64,000 bases of DNA from Pyropia haitanensis (GCA_008729055.1 SDUX01000009.1:814806-878805), one strand, 5' to 3'. Shown: positions 43,547 through 54,425, counted from the stretch's first letter. The notes: a model not told the origin generated them from the sequence alone. Program-made: numbers and translations.

Positions 43547-44067
43547 TGTGACAAACCCCGAATCTGGGTTTGAATATTCGGAGCAAGTGGCTCAGAATTG
43601 AGATTGGATTTCACCCGACCCATGAGTGAAATATTCCGATTTCAGCTCGAAATTCCGACTGGGATTTTCGGCACCCCATTTGCAGAGTATTGCAGTGGTT
43701 CGTATCTTGGGGATTTTTGCGCGGGAGCCAGACGGATTTCTACGCTTGCTTGCTTTGATTGTGGAGCCTTTTTATTGGGTGGTCTGAGTGTTCATTTTTT
43801 GCGTGTTTTGCGAGGGGTGTGCGCGCGCATGCGTGCACACGAGGGTTGATATGCGCGGGACAGCAAGGCGGGGAGGGCCCCCCTTGGCTGCCAAGTAAAC
43901 TCCGTCTGGCTCCGACACATCTTGTTCGTGCCTTGGCGAGTCGGCCACTCGTCACACGCAAGTCGCGTGTTGGTGTTACACGGGTTGCTTCCGGTGTTCC
44001 AAGTTGGGACCCGAGCGTGCGTGTTCCGCCCCCACAAGTTGTGGGTCGGCGTAGCCGTACCGCTACA
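43547..44067 (+). repeat. Solo LTR of the copia family
   Basis: 521 bp, TGTGACAAACC...GCTACA, matching the copia LTR at 21084-21604 along its length with scattered substitutions. Flanked by perfect CCCAT duplications (43542-43546 and 44068-44072). No internal sequence remains, so it arose by LTR-LTR recombination. Confidence 0.9.
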
Positions 44068-44283
44068 CCCATGGGGGCGAAAAACTCGGCTCAATCGTGA
44101 CCAACGACACGTCCGGACCCCCGGGCTTCAGACGTCTGATGGGACCGCGGAAGACGACGCGGCCGCATCTGTGACCTGAGGCGCATGCTCGGGTCATCAC
44201 CACAACAGGAACCGACTTGATCTACCGCGCGGTGCTACGCACGACGACCTTCACAGTCGCACGGTCTGTTACTGCCCAAGTAC

Positions 44284-44926
44284 TGTGGCAAGTCGGGTGC
44301 CCACAGGGTACCGTAATCAGGGGGGAGGGTTGACGTTCAAACCCGCAACCGCAGTGCCAAGTCGATGGCAAGTAAGCGGGACAAAGAAGGATACGTTTAG
44401 ACCTGCCGAGCGGGGAGAGGCAGGGCGAGAACGCCGTCGCGGGCCCAGAAGAGGCGCCGCGCGCCCGCCACAACCCTCGATCGGAGAGGTCGACCGGGTA
44501 GGGTCGACCTGTCCTGAGAACACAAGCGAAATCCCTCCAAGACGATAATTGCATGCGAAATTGGTGAGTACCCCCCGAAAGGGCGTACCACAATCGATAG
44601 GTAGATCCTATCGATCGTCACAGGGGGTACTCGATCCAGCTCCCGCGGCCGCCCTCCCCCGGCCCGGCAGCTGTCTCTCAGATAGAAGGATCGCCCGCCG
44701 GCGCACTCCTTCGATCCAATCACAGGCGACCTAGGGGGGGGGGGCTAGCCCCACCGGTGACGCGACCGTTGGGGCCCCGCGCGCCGCCCGACCCTTTTAC
44801 AAGGGTCGGGGGGAGGGGTTGCGACGACGCCCTCGGCGGGTGTGGTCGCCTGTGGGGCTGCTGCGCGTGGTCGTCCACTTAGCCGTGGACGGCCCCTGCG
44901 CGCCCCCCAAGCGTATATATGCCACA
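44284..44926 (-). repeat. Solo LTR of the large antisense-gene retrotransposon family
   Basis: 643 bp on the minus strand, from TGTGGCATATATACGC (44926) to TTGCCACA (44284), the same length as the LTRs at 51705 and 62059 but visibly diverged. Flanks AGTAC and GTAAT do not match, so the target duplication has mutated or the LTR formed by recombination between elements. Confidence 0.85.
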
Positions 44927-46606
44927 GTAATTGTTTGCATATTCCGATAGCAAGCCACCTCTTCATGTATGAGGGCATTGACTCCGTGCACCCGCGTTGA
45001 CGTGGGTAGGGCGGGCGCAGGTGGAGAACTTCGGATGGACGTCGAGGATTCGGGCCGAGATGACAATGCTTGAGATGTTTGTGCGGCCCACGCACACACA
45101 AGACTTCGTCCTGTGGTGCAGCCAGACCCATACAGATGTCATGGCGATTTGTGCAGCGGCAGAGAGCGTGCGGGCGAAGCCAGTCGCCCTGGTCGCTCGA
45201 TGTACCGCGGCGCAACACATGCCATTGAGTGTTGCGGGGCCAGACACCGGACAGCGAGCCTGTGTACTTCTCTCTACAATCGATACAAGCAGTCCACAAA
45301 GACGTGCCAAACCAGCAGGATACCGGATCCGTCGCGCGAGGTCCAACTCCCCGAAGCTTCGCAAGTGCCTCGTCCAGAGTCGATAAACCCGTACTGTTTG
45401 TTCGAAGGAGGGTTCGAAAACGGTGGTTAGGGCGGTACTTGCATGAGAGCACCGCGATCAGAAGCTCTTCAAGAAGTTAGAGGAGCACCTCATCGGGGAG
45501 GGGGATCTTGATTTTTGCTCATCATTTCTCGATTTTTTCCCCACCCATTGACGGTCGGAACTTTTGTATACCTCTCTCTATAGCCCTCTCTCTGGCGCGT
45601 CTGATGATACCACGTAGGTCACCGGTCGTCTCTGGGTCAGGTCGTTATCAACGTTTGTCACCATCTTATTAAGAAATCGACCTTTACGGGGCCTCCAGGA
45701 GGGGCTTTCAAGAACTGATCAGATGAATTCTGCAAGGTTCTGCGATTGAAGAGCTCTTGAAGTGGATCCAGAAACAACGGGCACTGCGCTGGTGGTACAC
45801 TGGTACAGTGATTATTCGGTTATGTTCGGTTCCGTTATAGCCGATGCGGCTATAACCGAGCCGAACATTCGCGCAAAGCTCATGCTATGAATGTTCCGCG
45901 CATCACTTGCTCACGTAAGTGGTCATGGAAATGCAGTCACGGCTATTCAAGTACGGTGGGATGGCCTGTTCATTCGGCGGGCAAGCTGGGCGGCATCTCA
46001 GCTGCGTCCCCGTCTCGTCGTCACAGCGTTCATCCCCATCGATCGACGCCGATTATTGCTATCTGGCAACTGCGCGTGTAGTCCCTGCATTTGACAACGC
46101 GCACACGGATGTATCTGATGTGGAGGCTCTGCTGGCCATTACCTCACTTGAGAACGAGTTTATAGGCGTGAGGGACGAGGACTGCGCACAGACGGTTCGT
46201 CGCTGGCTGGCCGCCGAGGATGATGAGGAGGCTATGGATGGGACAGTGAGTATGGGGTTTTAAGTGGGGAAGACGACCGCGAATGAGTTGTGCATCTTTA
46301 TTTTTGTTCTTTGCCTGGCAGATCACGTCCAACAAGCGTCTCTGGTCCTCCTTCCCCAGACCCCTGCAGGTCTGACTTGGTGAAGCGTGCCCTCCCGGCG
46401 AAGGGCGAACGGAAGTCTTCCAACTGCATGTGACCTACTGTACTTGTGTGTACCGTCGGACCGGAATAGTGCGGTACGTGGTACATATGGCATGGAACAG
46501 GTGGGGGCTACCTATTCGAATGCCCCGCACATATAACCGCGTACGCACTGTACAGGCGATAGAGGCACTGGGTTAGATTTCCAGATCGCAGTAGAGTAGG
46601 CCTCAG
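44927..46606. other. Spacer with one short unassigned ORF
   Basis: No gene family recognised. The plus-strand frame 45919-46263 (114 codons from ATG, ending GTVSMGF) has an acidic, ordinary-looking C-terminus (DVEALLAITSLENEF, RRWLAAEDDEEAMDG). It could be a fragment of a gene or transposase. The frames at 44997-45480 look random. Confidence 0.3.
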
Positions 46607-47226
46607 AGCATGTCTATCGGTGAGCCAAAAAGCTATTACCAAAAAGCTTTTTTTTTTGGCTCCAGCAGAGCGCATGTCTGTCGGTGTGGAGCTATTTTTC
46701 ACTTTTCCACCACAAGTTCTTCTGAAGTCCAAAGTGTGGTGGAGACTGGACGAGCACCACTGCACGCCAGAGGCTGCTCCCATCCCGGACCGGGCTGTGT
46801 CACACCCTGCAGGTCTTCCCCGCTCCCCTCCCCCCCTCCCCCGATCCCCATCCGCGGTCTACGTGGTCACCGTGGAGCACTCTTTCCCAATTATCCCAGC
46901 TTGTCTTGCGGGATGGAGGGTGGATGGGCTTGAATGACAAGCGAGGGGGTAAGCAGCTCTTCTGGGGGGATGGAAAAGGGTGGGTGCCGCAAGGGCGGGC
47001 AGCCAGGCGCTGGCCGCGCAGCTGTTCCGTCGAAGAAGTCGCGACAACTCCAACGGCCGACTCAACACCAGGTGGAAGAACGGGCTCGCGGCAGTGTGAG
47101 TCCCCGATCCGTGCATCTGATTGGCTTAGCTATAAAGCTATCCTCTGAGCCATCCTGCAGAATATAGCTCAGAGGATAGCTTTTTGGCGCACGGATATAG
47201 CTTTTTGGCGCACCGATAGACATGCT
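46607..47226. mobile_element. Non-autonomous inverted-repeat transposon (MITE), 620 bp
   Basis: The terminal inverted repeats are 30 bp with one mismatch: they begin AGCATGTCTATCGGTG and run into GCCAAAAAGCTAT at both ends. Flanked by CTCAG on both sides (46602-46606 and 47227-47231), read as a 5-bp duplication, although the repeat-rich junction leaves the exact border uncertain. The right end carries a second copy of ATAGCTTTTTGGCGCACG. No transposase inside. Confidence 0.75.
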
Positions 47227-47231
47227 CTCAG

Positions 47232-48801
47232 AGCACATCCAACAACGTCGGGACCAACGGTTAAATAATTCATTTCAGCGAACACGTGCGCGCTTCTGGT
47301 TGGATGCCCATTTCTGTTGGGGCGTGCCCCAACCGGTCTTGCAGGACTTGTATAGAACGGGGCGCAGACTAGCCGAAAAGGCGGAAGGATGGGTTCACGC
47401 CGGTGGGAGAACAAAGACCCAACCCCATTCCTCGAATGTAGCTTCAAATCGGGATCAGAGAAGCAGCTGGCATGCGAGCCGACGACCGACGTTACGATCG
47501 ATACCTTCATCGATCGCTCGCGGATCTCGACTCGATCTCGCGCTGAACAGGGCTCCGAAGAGACTGAGATAGCGATCATGCCGTCGATCGTTTCTGACAC
47601 GATTTGAAAGTCGTGACACGGGGCACCCGAGTGGGCCGAACGCGCGGGATTGGACAGCAAACTCACAAGATTGCCGTCTTCGCGGATTCGTTGGGTCTCC
47701 CAGAGGAGCCCTGGCGGGGGTTCTTTAAAAAGGTTGAAATCAATTGGATTCCTGTTGTGTAGACGCGTTCCAGATTGCCGGCGCGGCAGGCAGGTCAGTC
47801 GCTTGTGGCGTGTGTGGCAGTGTGTGGCTCACTGTCGTTGCGGAGATCCATGTTGGGAGCGGTCCGTGTGCGCTCTTCCGTGCGCGGTGAGAGGGAGGGG
47901 GAGCCGGCACCTGGTCCGGTGGACAGCGCTCTGAGCCCTGCCTGATGCCCCCGCGCGGGGGAACTGGGAGAATGTGGTGGGGCACACGGCCGCCCCGCCC
48001 CGCACAGTGCTCACGGGGTGAGCCGCTGACCGGACGAACCGTTGGTGGACAAGCCCCATTGGAGTTGGGGGGGTGGGGTAGAGAGAAATCTGAGGACCAA
48101 AGGAAAGAGGAGGGAAGCTGTTCATTGGCTCACAAGCAAACCGCCACCATCCACCCGCTTTGCACCCCCTCTACCACTGGTCAGCAGGGGGGTCTGTATC
48201 TCCCGCGCGGACCTGTCTTGACGCGCTTGGGCCCCTCCTCGTCCACGCGACGAGGCGTGGGCGGTCCTGGCGCTAGGGGGTGCCTGTTGCCGCGCGGGTG
48301 CCAGAGCCACCTGTTTGCTGTCCGTGGCGGGGCGGGGGGTCAGTCGACCAGGTGGCGCCCGGAGAGGCGAGCGCAGGGGTCGGGCGGGACGCTCGCCCCG
48401 CGCGGGGGGGGCGGGCCAGTATCGTGTCGGGCGGATGGGGGCCCAGTCGGTGCCAGGGGGGCACCCGATCCGCTCTGGGGGCCCGTTTGAATTGTTTTTT
48501 GGCGAGCGGGTGCGAACGGGGGCCAGGATCGGGGGTCCCCCGCCCGTGCACGCAATCTGGGGGCCCCCGATCCGCATGCAGGGCAGGGGAAAACTAGCCG
48601 ACGCGGCCGTAGGGGAGCGTTTGTCAAGTGTTTCCAGCGGGGACGGCCGATCCACTGCCCGGCAGGGGGGCGTGCACGCCGGCGCCTGTCAGGGCGGTGC
48701 CCGTGGCAGAGTGCCGCGCAGGCGGGTCCGCTTAGGGAGGGGGGGGAGTTCTCGCCACCCCGCAGGTGCCGCCGTGCCCCCAGCGCTAGGCCCAGCGCTT
48801 C
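47232..48801. other. Spacer left of the Harbinger genes
   Basis: No recognised gene. Frames near 48280-48980 are Gly/Arg/Pro-rich and look like GC shadows. The left terminus of the Harbinger element must lie here or further left, but its inverted repeat cannot be set without the right end. Confidence 0.35.
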
Positions 48802-49749
48802 ATGTCCACCGCCGACGCGCGGCCTCGTCCCTGGATGGGTGGGGACGTGACCGTTCCCATCGTGCCGAAGCCCGTCTTTCCCGCGCGCGCGTTTCTCCCT
48901 CCGCTCCCAAACGCCCGTATCGGGCACCCCCGCTCCACGAACGCTCTGTGGGCGCGGCGTCGTGGTTCGCCAGAGTCTCCTGACCTCCACCTCCCCACCA
49001 TGCGCACCAAGGGGGATGGGGACACGCAGCGGCGCCGTGATCAGCGGCGCCGCCGTGACGACTGGGAGCTCTTTGCTGGTGCGGGGCCGCTGCACGCGGT
49101 ATGTCACTGGACCTGCCCCTGCCCATGGGCCGCCCGCCCACCGCCTTCTTGGTCTGAGGCGCCCGTTCATCCACCGCTTTTTAACAGTGGCGCCCCTGCC
49201 CTGTTCCCTCCTCCCAGCCGCCCTCCTCACCCACCGCCGCCAAGACATCCCGTGCTTTTCTCGCCTGGTCCTCAGGGTCGTCCTCCCCCGCCGCCCCTGA
49301 CTGGACGCAACTACGTTGGGCAGACGGCGGGTCCGCGAGGTGGTGGGCGCCCCCCGCCCTTCGGCCCACCCGCTCGCAACCAAGACGACTACGAGCGGTC
49401 ACGGCGCAGCCTACCCCTGCCTGACGAGCACTATCGCCCCCCACCGCCGCCGAGCCTGTCCCCGCGCCGCCAAGACTACCGCCACCAGCCCCCGGTGGGC
49501 CCGCCCCGATACAACGAGGGCTACGGCCGGGCGCCTTGGCAGGGCCCTCCGGTGCGCGACGACGGGTACCGGCACCCCCCACCGGCTGGCCGGCTGCCTC
49601 ACCCGCCGCCTCCGCCACCGTACGAGGACCTGGAGTGGGGTGGGTCCCGGCGGCACCCTCCAGCTGACCGGCGCGAGCCGCCTTACCGCTACCGCTCGCC
49701 CCGCCGTGGGCCGTACGGCCGCGGGCCCGACCCCGGTCCCACCGAATAG
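48802..49749 (+). CDS. Proline/arginine-rich ORF upstream of the Myb-like gene
   Basis: 315 codons from ATG 48802. The N-terminal 130 residues have no recognisable domain. Residues about 130-315 are Pro/Arg/Tyr-rich with loose repeats (DDYERSRRSL, RQDYRHQPPVGPPRYNEGYG, RDDGYRHPPPAGR). It ends at TAG 49747, 12 bases before the Myb-like ATG and in the same frame, so either read-through or a separate ORF is possible. It may be a third gene of the Harbinger element or a host gene fragment. Confidence 0.4.
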   Translation: MSTADARPRPWMGGDVTVPIVPKPVFPARAFLPPLPNARIGHPRSTNALWARRRGSPESPDLHLPTMRTKGDGDTQRRRDQRRRRDDWELFAGAGPLHAVCHWTCPCPWAARPPPSWSEAPVHPPLFNSGAPALFPPPSRPPHPPPPRHPVLFSPGPQGRPPPPPLTGRNYVGQTAGPRGGGRPPPFGPPARNQDDYERSRRSLPLPDEHYRPPPPPSLSPRRQDYRHQPPVGPPRYNEGYGRAPWQGPPVRDDGYRHPPPAGRLPHPPPPPPYEDLEWGGSRRHPPADRREPPYRYRSPRRGPYGRGPDPGPTE

Positions 49750-49761
49750 CCGTGTGTGACC

Positions 49762-51006
49762 ATGGGTTCCAGCAAGTGCTGGACGGAGCAGGAGCGCGTC
49801 GCCCTGTGCGAGGCGTGGATGCAGGTCAGCGGGGATGCGGCGGTGGGCACGGACCAGAGGGGCGTGACATTTTACTCGTCCGTGCGCAAGGCCTGGATTC
49901 TACGCATGCGGACGCTCGGGGCTGGAAACTCGTTTGGTGGGGACCGGACGGTGGGCAGCGTGACGAAGACGTGGAACGAGATCAGGAAGGGCGCCAGTGC
50001 TTTTGCCTCCCACTACCTGGCTGTGCAACGGATGCAGCTGACCGGCAACCCCACGGAGGAGGAGCTGATTGTGGGCGCGTTGGCGCGGCATGAGGGGAAG
50101 AACGTGTACGAGGCCATCCTTGCCAACCGCGGGGCGGCGTCTGGGGCGGCCATCGGCAAGCGCAAGAAGTACGCGCTTCTCAAGTGGGTGCCGTGCTGGG
50201 CGGTGCTGCGGCGGTCGGACAAGTGGAGCGGGGCCGCCGGAGCAGCCACGTCGGGACTGCCGCCCGGCTCCGCCGCTGAGAGCACCGACGACGATGCGGA
50301 CTCAGACGATGCAGTGGGTGGGAACTCTGGGTGTGGCAGTGCTTTCAACCGGCGCCCCCTCGGCAACAAGGCCACCAAGCGCAACAAGCTGGAGAAGCGC
50401 AACATGTCCAAAGAGATGAAAGCCAGCACTGCCGCGCTAGAGGCGCTGGCGCAGGCGTCGCGCGAGCGCACGGCGGTTGCTTTTTTTCACCTGCCGGAGA
50501 TGAGAGACACCCCGGAGGCGGCGCTTTTTCTGAAGGGGCACGCGCTGAGGATGCTGAAGGCGGTAGGGCTGGGTGGCGGTAGCTCGCTGGGGCCGTCAAC
50601 CGTGACCCCGGCCCCGTCGGACACGTCTGCAGCCGGATCGCGGGCGGCGGCGGGGTCTGCTGCGGGCGCGCCGCCGGTCCCGCAAGTGTTTGAAATTGAG
50701 GGTGACGATGCTTTAGATGGGGGGGTTGTGAGGGCAGGTACGCCGCCAGCTACGCCGGCGGCGCCGCCGGCGACGGGCGTGGCGGCGCCGCCGGATGAGG
50801 GGAGGCAGGGGGTGCCGCGCCTTTCGCGCGGCGCACGCGCCCAGATGACGAAGGCGGCCGCGGCCGCCACGGCGCTGAACGCGTCACTGGGGGCGACGAT
50901 CGACCTGGAGGGCCCGGCGCCGTCAGATGAGGACAACCTGGATGAAGAGGAGCTGGACCAAGAGGGCGAAGAGCAGGAGGAAGATCAGGGGGACAGCGCG
51001 GACTGA
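49762..51006 (+). CDS. Myb/SANT-like DNA-binding protein of a PIF/Harbinger transposon
   Basis: 414 residues from ATG 49762 (ACCATGG context). Residues 6-90 form a Myb/SANT-like or NAM-associated helix-turn-helix region: KCWTEQERVALCEAWMQV, VTFYSSVRKAWILRM, TVGSVTKTWNEIRKGASAF. A second W-rich block (LLKWVPCWAVLRRSDKW) and a basic segment (KATKRNKLEKRNMSKEM) follow, and the last 30 residues are acidic. In PIF/Harbinger elements this second protein binds the transposon ends and brings the transposase to the nucleus. The matching transposase lies at 62801-64000 in convergent orientation, separated by an inserted retrotransposon. Confidence 0.75.
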   Translation: MGSSKCWTEQERVALCEAWMQVSGDAAVGTDQRGVTFYSSVRKAWILRMRTLGAGNSFGGDRTVGSVTKTWNEIRKGASAFASHYLAVQRMQLTGNPTEEELIVGALARHEGKNVYEAILANRGAASGAAIGKRKKYALLKWVPCWAVLRRSDKWSGAAGAATSGLPPGSAAESTDDDADSDDAVGGNSGCGSAFNRRPLGNKATKRNKLEKRNMSKEMKASTAALEALAQASRERTAVAFFHLPEMRDTPEAALFLKGHALRMLKAVGLGGGSSLGPSTVTPAPSDTSAAGSRAAAGSAAGAPPVPQVFEIEGDDALDGGVVRAGTPPATPAAPPATGVAAPPDEGRQGVPRLSRGARAQMTKAAAAATALNASLGATIDLEGPAPSDEDNLDEEELDQEGEEQEEDQGDSAD

Positions 51007-51059
51007 GCGGCCATTGCGTACGACAGCGGCCATAGCATGTAGTGTGAGGGCAACAAAGG

Positions 51060-51104
51060 TTTTTTTTTTTTGCATCCCGCTGGGCAGGGATGCTTTTTTT
51101 TTTT
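51060..51104 (+). terminator. T-run / hairpin / T-run after the Myb-like gene
   Basis: 12 T, then GCATCCC-8-nt loop-GGGATGC, then 11 T, starting 53 bases after the stop codon. A matching structure follows the convergent transposase gene. A role in 3'-end formation is inferred. Confidence 0.45.
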
Positions 51105-51704
51105 CCTATCACGTTGTTTTTGTGCTGCCACCGTGCAGCTTCCCGCCCAGGCCAATACGCCGTACGAGCCTGTTCCACCCGCGACCCACCTTTTCTTTTA
51201 TTCTCACACGCCCAGCTCCCCCCACACTGCAACGATAGACGTCCTTGCACAGTTTGGCATGCAGCGTGGGTAGAGGAAGGCGCCCAGTGCACTTCACTCC
51301 AATTTCGAGGTGGGTCCCACAAAGCATCTTGCGATCAGATGGCGGGCGGACGCCGGCTGGGACTTGGCACATTTTTGCTTTTTCGAGGCTCCCCCGCCGG
51401 CCACACGAGGCCCACCTTCCCAACCTCATTTTCTTTAGACAGCCGTAGCGTCCCCTTCGCTTCTCTTCGGGCCGCCTCTGCGCAACTGTACACGTAGGGG
51501 ACAACAGAACACGTACAGCCATTTACTACTCTCATCCCGAGCAAGTCATCTCGCGCATGGCACCATGAGATGCTTGTCTGGACCCGCCGTCCCGCACCCC
51601 ACCTCAGATCCACGCAAAGAACTACCCGACGCCGCTCTTCCACCCCCCTCCATCCCTGCTCTCGTGGGACTGCGCCACAGCGCTCACCTCTGACAACCTC
51701 TCGC
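51105..51704. other. Harbinger interior between gene 3' end and retrotransposon
   Basis: No coding frame recognised. It ends with CTCGC (51700-51704), the target duplication of the inserted retrotransposon. Confidence 0.5.
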
Positions 51705-52347
51705 TGTGGCATATATACGCCTGGGGGGCGCGCAGGGGCCGTCCACGGCTAAGTGGACGGCACGCGCCGCAGCCCCACGGGCGGCCACACCCGCCGAGGG
51801 CGTCGTCGCAACCCCTCTCCCCGACCCCTGTAAAAGGGTCGGGCGGCGCACCGGGCCCGAACGGTCGCGTCACGGGTGGGGCTAGCCCCCCCCCCTAGGT
51901 CGCTTGTGATTGGGTCGAAGGCGTGCGCCGGCGGGCGATCCTTCGACCCGAGGGACAGCTCCCGGGCCGGGGGAGGACGGCCGCGGGAGCTGGATCGAGT
52001 ACTCCCTGTGACGATCGATAGGATCGACCTATCGATTGTGGTACGCCCTTTCGGGGGGTACTCACCAATTTCGCATGCAATTATCGTCTTGGAGGGATTT
52101 CGCTTCTATTTCTTAGGACAGGTCGACCCTGCCCGGTCGACCTGTCCGATCGAGGGTTGCGGCGGGCGCGCGCGCGCCTCTTCTGGGCACGCGACGGCGT
52201 TCTCGCCCCGCTTCTCCCTGCTCGTCAGGTCTAAACGTATCCTTCTTTGTCCCGCTTACTTGCCATAGTCTTGGCACTGCGGTTACGGGTCTGTGCGTCA
52301 ACCCTCCCCCCTGATTACGGTACCCTGTGGACACCCGACTTGCCACA
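51705..52347 (+). repeat. 5' LTR of the 11-kb element
   Basis: 643 bp. A TATATA box lies at 51712-51717, only 7 bases inside the LTR, which would leave an extremely short U3 if it is the sense promoter. Confidence 0.93.
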
Positions 52348-52349
52348 TT

Positions 52350-52361
52350 TGGTGGAGCAGC
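52350..52361 (+). other. Primer-binding site of the 11-kb element
   Basis: TGGTGGAGCAGC two bases after the LTR. One base different from the copia site at 21081-21070, so both may use the same or a related tRNA. Confidence 0.55.
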
Positions 52362-52613
52362 AGGGGATACGCAGAAACTCACGGCCCTCGGCCGTGAGGT
52401 GGACGTGTATCTCCTTATCTTTTACGGCTAAGACGGGTAGCGGTGTCATCGTGGACTTCGACTTGGGCGGCCGGAGCGCAGGGCGCAAACGGACCCGGGT
52501 CAAGGTGGTGGTGAGCGGGGCTCATCACGTCAAGGGGTCGCCACGGGCCGTAGCCCCGTGGACGACAGCGATCGCCGGTCCTCGACAGGGGAGGACCTGA
52601 TCGGTCGGGCAAC
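52362..52613 (+). other. Leader of the 11-kb element
   Basis: About 250 bases between primer site and gag. Contains the near-palindrome CACGGCCCTCGGCCGTGAG (52380-52398). No ORF. Confidence 0.5.
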
Positions 52614-54425
52614 ATGGATCCTCATCTCCCGAAGGACTACGTGCCCCCCGATGGGACGCGCCGAAAGGGCGTCTCCACGAGGTCTTCCTCTACCACTCAA
52701 GCCCGCAACGACCCCCCTCCGCCTCCTCGTCGGGCCCCGTCGGCACATGCCGACGTGGACCCAAAGGACGACCCGCTGACGTTCCCAGCGGCCTCGGCGT
52801 CGGCGGCTGGGCCGACGCCTACCGCAGAGGCGGAAGACGACGGCCGGACTGCCGCCTATGAAGCTGCCCTTGCTCAAGCGGAGCAAGCTTTGAATGACGA
52901 GCAGACCACGGTAGCCGAACTGACGCGACGTCTGCAGCAGCAACAAGATCTGCTGGTTGAGATGCAGAAGTCTGCTCAAGGGAGCAGATCCGCCAGTGGC
53001 TCCATGAAGAAGCCCCGACCCACCAAGAAGGGTCAGCCTAAGGATCGCAAGCAGCCGACACCTGAGCCTGTCAAGGAACAACATGACACGGCGGAGCTAC
53101 TTGCGGGACTCCAGGCTCTCCTTCAAGTGTACGGTGAGCGCCCCGCTCAGGGTACCCCCGAGCGCGGCCGCCGTACACGCAAGGGCCCTCGTCACACTCG
53201 ACGTGACGACGCCCCTTCCAAGTCCCGGTCATCGACGGCGACGGACCGATCTACTTCGTCCGATCGGTCATCGTCGTCATCGTCGACATCGGGGCCCCCG
53301 ACCCCTCCTTCTCCGCCGTCTTCCCCGTCGGAATCTTCCGACGAGAGCACCACGGACGAGGAGGAAGCTACGCGACGCCGACGCGGGCTCAAGTCCAAGC
53401 GATCAAAGAAGAACGAACACGAGGTGTTCGACCGTCGGATGGCCATCCATGCACCCAACCGTCGTTACCGACGTCTGTTGTGCTACAAGACGTACTTCCT
53501 GGAGGATACGCGCCTGGCGTATCCACCCCGTCTTGTCAGGAAAGCACATAAGCTGAACAAGTGCTTGGACGGGCCGTTCCAAGGTCAGGCGCCCTTCACT
53601 GGGAAGGACCCACTCGCCATCTTCGGGTTCTTGTCTACGTTCAAGAAAGCTTGTGACGCCGCCGGAGCGTCACACGGACAAGCACTGCCCCTCCTCGGCT
53701 TCCGCCTGTCGGGATCGGCTAAGCTGTCCTTCACCTCCGCCGTGTCCAACAGTGGGACACGGGACGCGCACGCCATCAAGACGTACGGGGACGGAGTGAA
53801 CTGGCTGTTGCAGAAGTTTGCAACGCCGGACAAGTTGAACGAGGCCTACACCGAGGTCATTTCTGCTCGTCAAGAACAAGAGGAAGCACCTCGAGCGTTC
53901 GGCGAACGACTCGAGCGTATGTGCGACCGCCTCGTCGGCTTGTTCAACAGCAGCGATCTCGTTGATACGTTCATCAACGGACTTCACGACGCGATCAAGG
54001 CGCAGGTTGTCATGTTCCAGATGACCAAGGGCCGCGTGTCGCTGCCGGAAGCGATCACTACCGCGCAGATCTACTGGACGGGTGTCCAGAAGGTCAAGGT
54101 GGACCTGCGTCGACACATCCGGAACACTACCTCTCCAATCCGTGTTGGAGCCGTCTCGGAAGCCGTCGTAGCGAATGTCGCGGTCACTCCGCCGCAACCA
54201 CCACGTTTCGCGCGAACGGAACGCAACGCCACACCGGCATCGAGGTCCCCGTCCCCGCGTCGAACTGCAACTTCGACGGACGAATGCTACAACTGTCACC
54301 GGTTCGGGCACTTCTCCAGCGACTGCCCCGAACCTCGACGGGAACGCCGACGTTCGTCAACGGACCGTGCCGTAACGGCCTTCGTCGACACCGACGACCA
54401 CCCTGCCCACGCTCAGGGAAACTGA
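52614..54425 (+). CDS. gag: Gag polyprotein of the 11-kb element
   Basis: 603 residues from ATG 52614. The N-terminal half is low complexity: a Gln/Glu coiled-coil-like helix (AALAQAEQALNDEQ, ELTRRLQQQQDLL), basic patches, and a Ser/Pro/Asp tract (DRSTSSDRSSSSSSTSG). The ordered capsid-like part lies at about residues 275-510 (DPLAIFGFLSTFKKACDAAG, GVNWLLQKFATPDKL, FINGLHDAIKAQVV), and a CCHC knuckle (CYNCHRFGHFSSDC) at about 557-570. It forms the particle and binds RNA. The stop at 54423 directly follows a GGGAAAC slippery heptamer. Confidence 0.9.
   Translation: MDPHLPKDYVPPDGTRRKGVSTRSSSTTQARNDPPPPPRRAPSAHADVDPKDDPLTFPAASASAAGPTPTAEAEDDGRTAAYEAALAQAEQALNDEQTTVAELTRRLQQQQDLLVEMQKSAQGSRSASGSMKKPRPTKKGQPKDRKQPTPEPVKEQHDTAELLAGLQALLQVYGERPAQGTPERGRRTRKGPRHTRRDDAPSKSRSSTATDRSTSSDRSSSSSSTSGPPTPPSPPSSPSESSDESTTDEEEATRRRRGLKSKRSKKNEHEVFDRRMAIHAPNRRYRRLLCYKTYFLEDTRLAYPPRLVRKAHKLNKCLDGPFQGQAPFTGKDPLAIFGFLSTFKKACDAAGASHGQALPLLGFRLSGSAKLSFTSAVSNSGTRDAHAIKTYGDGVNWLLQKFATPDKLNEAYTEVISARQEQEEAPRAFGERLERMCDRLVGLFNSSDLVDTFINGLHDAIKAQVVMFQMTKGRVSLPEAITTAQIYWTGVQKVKVDLRRHIRNTTSPIRVGAVSEAVVANVAVTPPQPPRFARTERNATPASRSPSPRRTATSTDECYNCHRFGHFSSDCPEPRRERRRSSTDRAVTAFVDTDDHPAHAQGN

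Noticed and set aside
44745..45452. 235-codon minus-strand ORF
   Set aside because: Half of it is LTR sequence and the rest has no ordered pattern or recognisable domain.
48340..49383. 347-codon minus-strand ORF opposite the proline-rich ORF
   Set aside because: Arg/Gly/Pro composition typical of a GC shadow; no domain seen.
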